Below, one piece after another: positions 49,442 to 56,824 of a DNA stretch of 64,000 nucleotides; position 1 is the first letter of the stretch; the number at the start of each line of letters is the position of its first letter. The DNA is taken from IMG/VR virus record IMGVR_UViG_3300030060_004277, positions 27,600 to 91,599 of that record; one strand, 5' to 3'. A program made the translations under genes and the position numbers. The notes beneath the pieces were generated by a model. That model saw only the letters and a list, made by a program, of their open reading frames with translations. It was not told where the DNA came from and searched no databases. The stretch is from a virus.

Positions 49442-50071
49442 TCAATATCCCCCTCTTAAAGGTGGATAATACCCATGAGGTTCATCCAGTTCTGGTCTCC
49501 GCATTCTCTGCACTTGCCCCTGTGGTGGTAATGGCCCTTCGTAAAACGGCCCTTGCATATCACGTTCCCTTAAGAGTCTGCGAATCATACTCGCAATCTG
49601 CGGGTGAATTGTACCCATGCTCATGTAAGCATCAGGGTCTCCTGCGTCCCTTTGGATGAGTTGTTGCTCTGGTAGCGCTTTGAGCAAGGCCCACGCTTGG
49701 TCGAAGAGGTTCATTGGCTCTCCTCTCTCAATTGAGTCCTGCCAACTGTCATCCTGCAAATTAGGCGTGCCCTGTAGGGTCATCGTCGGTGGTGGCCCTG
49801 CCAATTCCCTGAGACAGTCGTGGCACATCGCATGACCGCTCATCATGGGTACACCCGTGAGTCTCTCACCATCTATTACCCTACCACAGCCGTTGTCATC
49901 AACACCCTCCAAGACGAAGTCACACAGTTGAGGCCATTGCGGTGAACTCATCCAGTTCTTGTGTGGCCATTGGGGGTTCTGCGCGTACTCAGCCTCTTCG
50001 TAATCGTCGTCGCTTATGTCGTCTGGATAGTACTCCTTGAACAAGGTCCACGCTTGGTTGAAGGGTCCCAT
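49442..50071 (-). CDS. Protein with two A-W-L-K peptides and Cys motifs, unknown
   Basis: The product has 209 residues. It begins MGPFNQAWTLFKEYY, and residues about 117-135 read RGEPMNLFDQAWALLKALP, so two members of the recurring peptide class occur in one protein; an ATG precedes the second, which hints at a fusion of two genes or an internal start. Between them are CDFVLEGVDDNGCGRVI and MCHDCLREL, a possible zinc site. The C-terminal 60 residues are Pro/Gln/Arg-rich. It is translated just before the lyase. No family recognised. Confidence 0.6.
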   Translation of the reverse strand: MGPFNQAWTLFKEYYPDDISDDDYEEAEYAQNPQWPHKNWMSSPQWPQLCDFVLEGVDDNGCGRVIDGERLTGVPMMSGHAMCHDCLRELAGPPPTMTLQGTPNLQDDSWQDSIERGEPMNLFDQAWALLKALPEQQLIQRDAGDPDAYMSMGTIHPQIASMIRRLLRERDMQGPFYEGPLPPQGQVQRMRRPELDEPHGYYPPLRGGY

Positions 50072-50142
50072 GCCCTAGTCCCCCCTGTACATCTCACCTT
50101 GGTTGTAGTACAAGTCCCACTCCATCGAGAAGTACGTGTAAA

Positions 50143-50949
50143 TCAGAACTCCCCCAGTAACTCATCGAAGTTGAATGCCCTGCCCTGTGCTTCGGGTGGT
50201 GCGTTCCTGTCCACGAAACCAGAGTCTATTCCGTATCTCTCCCTACCTAGCCTTGTCGGTGTCAGTGGTACGTTCTCATACGTGGACGGGTCATGGTAGT
50301 CAACACCTCGTGCGACATTCGAGGGCTGCGGCATCATGACAAGCCTCTCTGGTGGTATCCCCTCATGCATGAGCATCTCAGGCAGGTCCTCCGGTGACTC
50401 ATCCGCTGTCCTCGTCTGCATGTCCATCTGCCTCGCTTCCTCTGGGCTCATGCGCACACCGACGAGACCCTGACCACCTTTGTCAGCACCAGTGGATGCG
50501 TATCTTATGTTGCGTGGGTGCGGCTTCGTGAGGAAGAACCCCTTGCCGCCGCCTCTGGTCATGTCGAATTGCTTGTCCTCTGGACTGAAGAGGCCCTCAT
50601 CCGTATCCCAATACTCGTTGTGGCCACCCAGTTGGCTCTGCGGCACGAGTCCCTGACTCTGAATCGCAGGCATGTCCCCCATCCTGTTGGTTCTGACATA
50701 CGTCATCGGCCCGTATCGACTAGGCGCCTCAGGGAAGAACTGCCCCAACGTGGTCTGCTCTGGTGGCAACTCCGGATACAGGTTGGGTAGATTGGGTGTG
50801 ACTGCCGCCTGCTTCAGAAAGACAAATGCATCGTAGCCCGCTTCGGCATGGGAGGTAGTATCAACAGTAGAACGAACGAATAGTGAGTTCCCGACGACAG
50901 CCACGATGACCCGTATAGGGGTCAAGATTTCTAAGTTTCCTTTGTGCAC
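50143..50949 (-). CDS. Putative ADP-ribosyltransferase-fold-like protein
   Basis: The product has up to 268 residues; the start at GTG 50949 is uncertain. The core (YVRTNRMGDMPAIQSQGLVP, then GKGFFLTKPHPRNIRYAS, LVGVRMSPEEARQMD, and GIPPERLVMMPQ) follows the order found in ART/KptA-like folds: a strand, a helix ending in GL, a 'GVFLT' strand and an IPxE end. The match is weak and no catalytic triad can be fixed. Residues about 35-50 (EAGYDAFVFLKQA) loosely fit the recurring peptide. It is the first gene of the leftward arm, facing the divergent control region. Confidence 0.5.
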   Translation of the reverse strand: MHKGNLEILTPIRVIVAVVGNSLFVRSTVDTTSHAEAGYDAFVFLKQAAVTPNLPNLYPELPPEQTTLGQFFPEAPSRYGPMTYVRTNRMGDMPAIQSQGLVPQSQLGGHNEYWDTDEGLFSPEDKQFDMTRGGGKGFFLTKPHPRNIRYASTGADKGGQGLVGVRMSPEEARQMDMQTRTADESPEDLPEMLMHEGIPPERLVMMPQPSNVARGVDYHDPSTYENVPLTPTRLGRERYGIDSGFVDRNAPPEAQGRAFNFDELLGEF

Positions 50950-51005
50950 CGGTTTTTTTCTAATTTTTTATTTTTTATTCGAGCGCCGTGTGTGGTCATA
51001 TAAGA

Positions 51006-51405
51006 GCGCCAACGCATGGCGCCAACGCATTCTCCGGCTAAGCCCCCGGCGCCAACGGGGTACTGCGTCATGCTAAGGGGCGGTGGTGGGGGTGGCGCCA
51101 ACGGGCAACTGCGCTCCGCCAACGCAACCGCCAACGCTGGACTCGTGGATAGGTGTCAGCGTCACGCTCTGCGAGCGTCACACTGCCGTGATATGGCGGG
51201 GGCGTCGTCGTCGGTGGTGGTGGGGGGCAAGCGTACACGTCGGCACTATGCCCACAACCGCCACCACCACACCAGCGTGACGCTACCCACAAGCGCCAGC
51301 ATGACGCGCCACTTCACCCGTACACCCTAACGTGGACTCCCCACCCATACGGTTGGTATACTGTGTGTGCCTGCTTCTAACTTGAGCCATCTGTGTGCGC
51401 CAACG
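51006..51405. repeat. Seven copies of CGCCAACG-core repeat
   Basis: GCGCCAACG occurs at 51006-51014, 51019-51027, 51049-51057, 51095-51103 and 51397-51405; CCGCCAACG occurs at 51116-51124 and 51128-51136. The first two form a tandem with a 13-base period. An inverted copy is at 52303-52311 and one mismatch copy at 52268-52276, beyond the SAP-domain gene. Confidence 0.8.
51158..51284. repeat. Long imperfect inverted repeat (possible cruciform)
   Basis: AGCGTCACGCT at 51158-51168 is the exact reverse complement of AGCGTGACGCT at 51274-51284. Inside, a GGTGGTGGTGGGGGGC stretch near 51219-51234 faces GCCCACAACCGCCACCACC near 51250-51268. The region could fold as a long hairpin on either strand. 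Confidence 0.6.
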
Positions 51406-51430
51406 GGACGCACCTGCATGATTTGGAGCC

Positions 51431-51450
51431 TTGACTATAAAAGGGAATAG
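51431..51450 (+). promoter_or_regulatory. Early promoter element, copy 1
   Basis: TTGACTATAAAAGGGAATAG lies 45 bases before the SAP-protein ATG. It is the reference copy of the repeated plus-strand element. The downstream leader keeps GGAGG at 51464-51468, which suggests transcription starts near the GGG rather than 25 bases further on. Confidence 0.75.
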
Positions 51451-51475
51451 TAAGATACGGGGTGGAGGAAGCGAA

Positions 51476-52189
51476 ATGACTGACACATCAGACGTACACC
51501 CAGCCATAAGAACGAACGACGCGCTAAAGGCGCTTGCGGAGGCAGTAGCCTCGGGGAAGGGGGTGAGCATACCCCTGCACAAGGAGCAGGGCTTCATCAT
51601 CCTGACACCCGACAACTCCCCCGTCAAGTACACCAAGGCGCAAGCGAAGGCCCTACTCACGGCCTGCCACGCTCAGGCCAAAGGCGCGACCAGATACGCC
51701 GATGACCTGCCAACGAACCCGAAGTCCGCGCTCGGACTGACCCACAACGGCTCGCCCCTATGGGCCAAGGCTCTGAACGCAAGCACCAGCAGATACACCG
51801 AGGCAGGCAAAGCCATCAGGTCCGCCCGTGACCAAGCCAAGATTCAGGCAACCGGCGGATGGATTCACGTGCCATCCGGGACCATCGGCCCAAGCAAGAA
51901 GAAGACCGCGACCGCGGCCATCAGGGCCGACCACGGAGGCGACTGGTGGAAGGACGAGGCCCGAGCCAACGAACTGCGCAAGGAGTACCGCGCCGACTGC
52001 ATCATGGTCAAGGACCAGCAGGCAACACCGGCCCCCGTGGTCGCTGAGGCCCAGACCGCGACCGTGACCAAGGCGGTCCTCGTGGACAGGTGCAAGCAAC
52101 TGAGCCTAACCGCGACCGGCACCAAAGCCGAACTTCAGGCCCGCATCGACGCGGTGCCCCTAGCCGGACAACTCGGCTGGCACTCCTGA
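51476..52189 (+). CDS. SAP-domain protein, first early gene
   Basis: ATG 51476 follows GGAGG eight bases upstream. The product has 237 residues. The N-terminal half (AEAVASGKGVSIPLHKEQGF, IILTP, then KAQAKALLTACHAQ) looks globular but is unfamiliar. A basic linker GPSKKKTATAA precedes a helical region (DWWKDEARANELRKEYRADC). Residues about 196-230 (KAVLVDRCKQLSLTATGTKA) are a SAP domain, so DNA binding is likely. The gene is richer in G and C than the rest of the window and is surrounded by the CGCCAACG repeats, which it might bind. An initiator or early regulator role is plausible; this is inference. Confidence 0.8.
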   Translation: MTDTSDVHPAIRTNDALKALAEAVASGKGVSIPLHKEQGFIILTPDNSPVKYTKAQAKALLTACHAQAKGATRYADDLPTNPKSALGLTHNGSPLWAKALNASTSRYTEAGKAIRSARDQAKIQATGGWIHVPSGTIGPSKKKTATAAIRADHGGDWWKDEARANELRKEYRADCIMVKDQQATPAPVVAEAQTATVTKAVLVDRCKQLSLTATGTKAELQARIDAVPLAGQLGWHS

Positions 52190-52218
52190 GCGGGCAACCC
52201 CGCGACGGACTCACGCAA

Positions 52219-52288
52219 CCCCCCTCGGGCCTCCGGGTCCGGGGGGTGGCCCCCACCCCTGCGCCGTGTTGGCGCGGGGGCTTTTTTT
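52219..52288 (+). terminator. GC-rich hairpins with T-tract, intrinsic terminator
   Basis: A first hairpin has CCCCCC at 52219-52224 and GGGGGG at 52241-52246. A second has CCCCTGCGCC at 52256-52265 and GGCGCGGGG at 52271-52279, followed by seven T at 52282-52288. It ends the SAP-domain transcript. Confidence 0.75.
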
Positions 52289-52748
52289 ATCGCGCGCTCT
52301 CGCGTTGGCGCGGGCCGTTGTCGCCCTGCGGGACGTCGCTCGTATCACGATTCGTGACACTCGCTCCAACCATACGGGTGGTAGTGCGCAGGCTATCGAA
52401 AAAAAATGTAGTACTGCGCCCCAGCGCTGGCCATACTCAGGTGCATCGCTTATAGTACGCGCCGGTGGCGGTGGTGTGGGTGTGGTGTGCCCCCGTGTTG
52501 TCTTGCTGGTTCTCCCCTCCCTATGCATGTCTATCTGTGGATGAGTGAAACGTACATAGAAGGGGGTATGTGTCCTATCATTCCTTGTATCTGTATATAC
52601 ATATCAATAGATATATACGTAGTAAGGGATAATAAGAAACAACACGGATGCGCATTTGTACGGACGAATCGTTGCACACATTGGAAACACTTGCACTGCT
52701 CGCCTGTGTCCACAGGATTATACACACCGAGCCCCGGCGGTGTCGGCT
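52289..52748. other. Gene-free stretch between early operons
   Basis: I see no convincing gene. The open frame ending at 52768 encodes a product with no coding character; its end merely translates the promoter element. The stretch contains an inverted CGCCAACG copy at 52303-52311, the small palindrome CACGATTCGTG near 52357, and an AT-rich inverted repeat GTATATA/TATATAC at 52593-52618. Confidence 0.5.
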
Positions 52749-52768
52749 TCGACTATAAAAGGGAATAG
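52749..52768 (+). promoter_or_regulatory. Early promoter element, copy 2
   Basis: TCGACTATAAAAGGGAATAG, 34 bases before ATG 52783; one base differs from the consensus. Confidence 0.75.
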
Positions 52769-52782
52769 TAATTCACCGAAAG

Positions 52783-52941
52783 ATGACTGAACAAACAGAA
52801 CAGTATGAAGAAGCACGAACGGCAACCCTTGTGGCTTGTATGCTACAAGGTGAATGGGTTGGGGACATGTGGATATGGACCGACAACGATGGCAACATAT
52901 GGGCAGACGACGAGATAGTATCGTGGGCGGTGGTCGAATGA
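52783..52941 (+). CDS. 52-residue Trp-rich early protein
   Basis: The first gene of the second early operon: ATG 52783, stop 52941. It begins MTEQTEQYEEARTATLV, and the second half has five tryptophans and a WTDNDGNIWADDE stretch. Its stop overlaps the next ATG (ATGA). Short acidic proteins like this are common among early phage genes. No function can be assigned. Confidence 0.7.
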   Translation: MTEQTEQYEEARTATLVACMLQGEWVGDMWIWTDNDGNIWADDEIVSWAVVE

Positions 52942-53213
52942 GCGCACTGCCGACATGGTATCAGATATTCAACGTGGCCCGCCTTGCGAGTCCGTACCAG
53001 CCTGCGCTCAGGATGATGCAACAGGTAGAGAACGCGGGGCATGGCAATAGTGTGGAGAGGCACCTGCTTGACTTGGTGGTCAACTACAACAGGAGCACTG
53101 AGGAGTTGAAGGCGAGGGTCATGGACATGCTGTACGGAGACTACTACAAGATGTACTCCTATCAGGGATGGGACACGCTGAGCACCAGCGACATACAGGA
53201 GGAAGAGGAATGA
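52938..53213 (+). CDS. Small early protein, unknown
   Basis: ATG 52938 is chosen because it overlaps the preceding stop. The product has 91 residues. It is helical (YQIFNVARLASPYQPALRMM, VERHLLDLVVNYNRSTEEL) with a Tyr-rich segment and an acidic end. No family recognised. Overlaps the next gene by four bases, so it is co-translated. Confidence 0.6.
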   Translation: MSALPTWYQIFNVARLASPYQPALRMMQQVENAGHGNSVERHLLDLVVNYNRSTEELKARVMDMLYGDYYKMYSYQGWDTLSTSDIQEEEE

Positions 53214-54007
53214 GCAGCCCGCTTACTACGAAGGTGGTGTACCAATTCACGACCACGACGAAGAAGTGGCTGGATGACATGGGTCAGGAGCACGTGAGCG
53301 AGCGGTCGAGCACGGTCATCATGACTGACGAGCAGGTGGCGGCGAGGGAGTTGGCCGACATGCTGTGCGACCACGTCTTCAACACGGTGTCACGGCAGGG
53401 CTACGCTGGTCTGCCACCGATGGACCACACGCCTGTGCTGCGTGGCGAGGACGAGTTTGCCAGCGACTTCGACGAGAGGCTGTACGCATGGAGCATGGAT
53501 GGCAGTGGCTATTTCGAGGACTACAAGAACGCGCTGTACTGGGAGTGCCTGATGTTCACGGCCACTCCCTCGTACAAGCCAAAGGGCATCGGTGATGTCG
53601 CCCTTGCCTCTCGCAAGCACAGGCTCGACCCCATACACAATCCGCTGGACGATTTGGTAGATGTGGTGAGGGACATACCCACGTGGAAGCACTGCATTCC
53701 CCTGCCCAGCATGAACGACGTGCTGGCGATAGCAGAGAGGATGGTGATGGGTACGCTGAGCCCGCCCGAACTGCTGATTGACCAGAGCGGGAACGACTTC
53801 GATGGGAGTGTATCACGCTGCCTCTTCAAGAGGATAGAGGTCAGGAACGTGACCACTCGGGACTACGAGACTGAGCAGTCGATAAAGGAGTACGAGGCAT
53901 ACCGCAATAGCGACCAGTACAGGCAGGACATGCAGGACGAGAGGGATGCTGCGCTGACGGAGCGAGAGATGGGCAACCCGAATACCTACGAGAGGGATGT
54001 GATTTGA
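53210..54007 (+). CDS. Early protein, unknown (265 residues)
   Basis: ATG 53210 overlaps the preceding stop. The product has 265 residues. It opens with strands (TTKVVYQFTTTTKKWLDD, STVIMTDEQ) and continues as helical. There is one CDHVF and few other cysteines. The last 60 residues are charged and coiled (SIKEYEAYRNSDQYRQDMQD). No family or catalytic motif recognised. It ends just before early promoter copy 3. Confidence 0.6.
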   Translation: MSSPLTTKVVYQFTTTTKKWLDDMGQEHVSERSSTVIMTDEQVAARELADMLCDHVFNTVSRQGYAGLPPMDHTPVLRGEDEFASDFDERLYAWSMDGSGYFEDYKNALYWECLMFTATPSYKPKGIGDVALASRKHRLDPIHNPLDDLVDVVRDIPTWKHCIPLPSMNDVLAIAERMVMGTLSPPELLIDQSGNDFDGSVSRCLFKRIEVRNVTTRDYETEQSIKEYEAYRNSDQYRQDMQDERDAALTEREMGNPNTYERDVI

Positions 54008-54009
54008 TG

Positions 54010-54029
54010 GTGACTATAAAAGGGAATAG
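54010..54029 (+). promoter_or_regulatory. Early promoter element, copy 3
   Basis: GTGACTATAAAAGGGAATAG, 40 bases before ATG 54050. Confidence 0.75.
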
Positions 54030-54049
54030 TAGAACAGGAGATGATTGAG

Positions 54050-54430
54050 ATGAATTATGAACAAGCAAGAGAGATAATGAAGACAGCAAGGAACCCTGTG
54101 AAGGGCAAGCCGATTGGGAACAACACACGGTTGTATGACAACGATGGGTACTACACCATCAGGTTGCACAACCATGTCATCATGGAGATATACCCTGATG
54201 GCTTCATCCCATTGGATGCGGGGTGGCGGACAGTCACCACGAAAACAAGACTGAATGAGCACATGCCCATTGGTTATCTACACCAAAAGAAATGGCATTG
54301 GTACTTTACCATCGGTGATACAACCTACGATTGGAAAGATGTGTACTTCGTCAGCACGCACCCTGAACATCAGGATGACCCAGTGGTGACCGAGGGAGAC
54401 TACCGTGCATCCAAGGAGATGGTACAATGA
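54050..54430 (+). CDS. Conserved phage-type protein with TTKTRLN motif
   Basis: ATG 54050 has GGAG nine bases upstream; ATG 54041 in the same frame sits directly on that site. The product has 126 residues. NNTRLYDNDGYYTIRLHNHV, then GFIPLDAGWRTVTTKTRLNEH is a pattern I recognise from many phage hypothetical proteins (a strand-rich domain with GWxTxTTKxR). Function unknown. It is co-translated with the helicase that follows (ATGA overlap). Confidence 0.7.
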   Translation: MNYEQAREIMKTARNPVKGKPIGNNTRLYDNDGYYTIRLHNHVIMEIYPDGFIPLDAGWRTVTTKTRLNEHMPIGYLHQKKWHWYFTIGDTTYDWKDVYFVSTHPEHQDDPVVTEGDYRASKEMVQ

Positions 54431-56766
54431 ACGCACAAGAGATGCACATGATTGTGAAGAAGTTCGTATCCTACGGTGCGCCTGATGCTTACGACGGGCA
54501 AGGTCCGAACAAGTTTGATTGGGACTTCTTGGAGAGGATGTCGCACAGGGATGAACTGAATGCAGAGCAGATACACAGGTGTGCTGAGAGACTGAGAAAG
54601 TACAGGAACACACAGATGCCGAGGGCATTCAGCGAGTGTGGACTGACCATGCCTGACGATTGGGATGCTATGGTGGAGGAGTTGTCGGTAGTGTCGGCGG
54701 AGACGGCTGACCTCATCACCTTCAAGGAGATTGAGACATCCTTCTGGTCCAACAAATACAACAAGAACTTCACCAACAACAGGCTCGCAGTACAATGGTC
54801 TGGGCACCGGAGTGAATTGTACCTTGACCTTAAGAACAAAGTGTCGTTCCCGGAGTTTCAATATCAGCCTGACTATGGTATGCACTTCAAGAGAGACAAG
54901 GATGTCATACTCAAGGGAGCGGGTATCATGGCACAGCATGGACTCAAGGTTGCTGACTTGGTTCTGTATGCCAATGGGTTGGACGATACCCCTGCTCGCA
55001 AGAAGGAAGAGTATGCAGTACGCATCGAGGGAGATGCCGTAGCCATCATGGTACCCTACGATGAGGTGAGGACGAGGGAGATAGTCAAGGCCACCAACAA
55101 CAGGAAGTGGTTGAAGGGTACGAAGGAGTGGGCTGTGCCCATGGTTGAGACCATCCACCTGATAAACAGGCTTGGGCCTGAGCATCCACTCACCGTCATC
55201 ATGGATGCCATGCCTGAGTTGAAGGAAGCCAACAAGGTGAGGGCGGAGCGCATCAGCATCAGCGGTGCCTCATCCCTGAGCGATGAAGACATCGTGGCTG
55301 ACATGAAGGAGAGACTAGACCGAGAGTTCCCCGAGGGGCATGAGTTGTATCCCTTTCAGTATGCAGGTGTGCGCTTCGCTGAGTTGGCTGATGGCAAGGC
55401 AATCATCGGAGATGACATGGGGATAGGCAAGACCATCCAAGCCATCGCCTACTGTGTCTTGCATCAGGAGCACTGGCCTGTGCTGGTGGTCTGTCCTGCC
55501 AACGTCAAGTACAATTGGCTCAAGGAGTTGAAGGCGTGGTTGCCCCAGCACCCTAGTGATGTGGTTGTCAACGGCAAGGATGAGGTACGTGATGCTGACT
55601 TCACCGTCATCAACTACGACCTGATGAGCAAGAAGCAAGGCGAACTCATGGCCGTGGGGTACAAGACCATCATCATGGATGAGTGCCACTACCTGAAGAA
55701 CCAGAAGGCCAAGAGGACTCAAGCCACAGTCGCATTGGCTCAACAGTGTGAGAGCATCCTCGCTCTCAGTGGTACTGCAATCACAAACAGACCAGTGGAG
55801 TTGTTCAACACACTGAACATGGTCAGGCCAGCGGAGTACTCTAACTTCTTCCAATACGCTATGCAGTACTGCGGTGCGCATCAGAACTCATGGGGGCACT
55901 GGGACTTCACCGGTGCTACCAACATCGATGAGTTGCATTCCAAACTGAGGGATGTGATGATTCGCAGGCTGAAGAAGGAGGTACTGGAGGAACTACCGGA
56001 CAAGATACGACAGTTCGTACCAGTCACACCTACCAGCGCAGAGATGACTGACTACAAGAAGTACGCAGCCAAGTGGCTGAGGGACTACGAACAGCACAAG
56101 GTGAACAACGACATGCCAGCGGGGTTCGTTCTCAACATGCTGACCAAACTCAGGCACAAGTGTGGTAGGCTCAAGGTGAGCGCTGCGCTTGACTGGGTCG
56201 CTGAGTACAGGGACATCACTGACAACAAGCCTGTCATCATCTTCACTCACCACAAGGATGTGAGTGCATCCCTCATCGAGGGACTGAATGATGACAAGAG
56301 ATTCGCTGGCACGAGATGGGGTAGAATAACCGGTGATGTGGCATCGCAGAAGAGGCAAGAGATGGTGGACTTGTTCCAATCAGGTGCGCTTGATGGTCTG
56401 GTGTGTAGCACACAGGCAGCGAAGGAAGGACTGACACTCACAGCAGCGGACACTGTGGTGTTCATCGAGCGTGAGTGGGTGCCCGGATGGGAGGAGCAAG
56501 CCGAGGATAGGGTGAACAGGATTGGACAGGACAGTGACACGGTGTGGGCTACCTACCTGTCTGTCGCTGGTACTATCGATGAGAGATTCGATAGGGTCGT
56601 CGAGCAGAAGAGAGAGGTAGTGTCCGCTGTGCTTGACGGTGGTGATATGGAGATGAGGCAGGGCCTTGCAGTGGCACTGCTTGAGGCTATGGTGGAAGCA
56701 GGTGAGATGCCTGCGGACATGCTTCAGAACATAGGTGTGGCCAAGTCACACTTCGAGGAGGAGTGA
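54427..56766 (+). CDS. SNF2-family helicase, SMARCAL1/HepA-like
   Basis: The product has 779 residues. Helicase motifs are all present: Walker A GDDMGIGKT at 328-336, motif II DECH at 418-421, motif III LALSGTAI, motif V STQAAKEGLTLTAADTVVF and motif VI EQAEDRVNRIGQ. SNF2 proteins use ATP to move along double-stranded DNA; the SMARCAL1 branch anneals and remodels replication forks. A region at about 195-240 (YAVRIEGDAVAIMVPYDEV then WLKGTKEWAVP) resembles the HARP-like domain of that branch. The N-terminal 190 residues are unfamiliar. A role in viral replication, recombination or fork repair is likely. Confidence 0.9.
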   Translation: MNAQEMHMIVKKFVSYGAPDAYDGQGPNKFDWDFLERMSHRDELNAEQIHRCAERLRKYRNTQMPRAFSECGLTMPDDWDAMVEELSVVSAETADLITFKEIETSFWSNKYNKNFTNNRLAVQWSGHRSELYLDLKNKVSFPEFQYQPDYGMHFKRDKDVILKGAGIMAQHGLKVADLVLYANGLDDTPARKKEEYAVRIEGDAVAIMVPYDEVRTREIVKATNNRKWLKGTKEWAVPMVETIHLINRLGPEHPLTVIMDAMPELKEANKVRAERISISGASSLSDEDIVADMKERLDREFPEGHELYPFQYAGVRFAELADGKAIIGDDMGIGKTIQAIAYCVLHQEHWPVLVVCPANVKYNWLKELKAWLPQHPSDVVVNGKDEVRDADFTVINYDLMSKKQGELMAVGYKTIIMDECHYLKNQKAKRTQATVALAQQCESILALSGTAITNRPVELFNTLNMVRPAEYSNFFQYAMQYCGAHQNSWGHWDFTGATNIDELHSKLRDVMIRRLKKEVLEELPDKIRQFVPVTPTSAEMTDYKKYAAKWLRDYEQHKVNNDMPAGFVLNMLTKLRHKCGRLKVSAALDWVAEYRDITDNKPVIIFTHHKDVSASLIEGLNDDKRFAGTRWGRITGDVASQKRQEMVDLFQSGALDGLVCSTQAAKEGLTLTAADTVVFIEREWVPGWEEQAEDRVNRIGQDSDTVWATYLSVAGTIDERFDRVVEQKREVVSAVLDGGDMEMRQGLAVALLEAMVEAGEMPADMLQNIGVAKSHFEEE

Positions 56767-56773
56767 TGAAGAC

Positions 56774-56793
56774 TTGACTATAAAAGGGAATAG
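56774..56793 (+). promoter_or_regulatory. Early promoter element, copy 4
   Basis: TTGACTATAAAAGGGAATAG, 51 bases before ATG 56825, with GGAGATGAAAAGGAG in the leader. Confidence 0.75.
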
Positions 56794-56824
56794 AAGGAAA
56801 GGAGATGAAAAGGAGAGAGACAAC

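Larger units (their letters stand above)
50950..51430. other. Divergent control region, candidate replication origin
   Basis: No gene is seen in this stretch of almost 500 bases. It starts with an AT-rich tract (about 50951-50990, runs of T and A), like a DNA unwinding element. Seven copies of the repeat CGCCAACG follow between 51006 and 51405. Bases 51158-51284 contain a long imperfect inverted repeat. The region separates leftward late genes from rightward early genes. Clustered repeats beside an AT-rich tract are typical of origins that bind an initiator; no initiator gene was identified. Confidence 0.5.

Noticed and set aside
52487-52768. Open frame of up to 93 codons in the gap before promoter copy 2
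   Set aside because: Composition is not protein-like, and the frame merely runs into the promoter element, which translates as DYKRE and a stop.
54400-55185. Minus-strand 261-codon frame opposite the helicase
   Set aside because: The helicase on the plus strand has complete motifs; the minus frame is only an antisense shadow.
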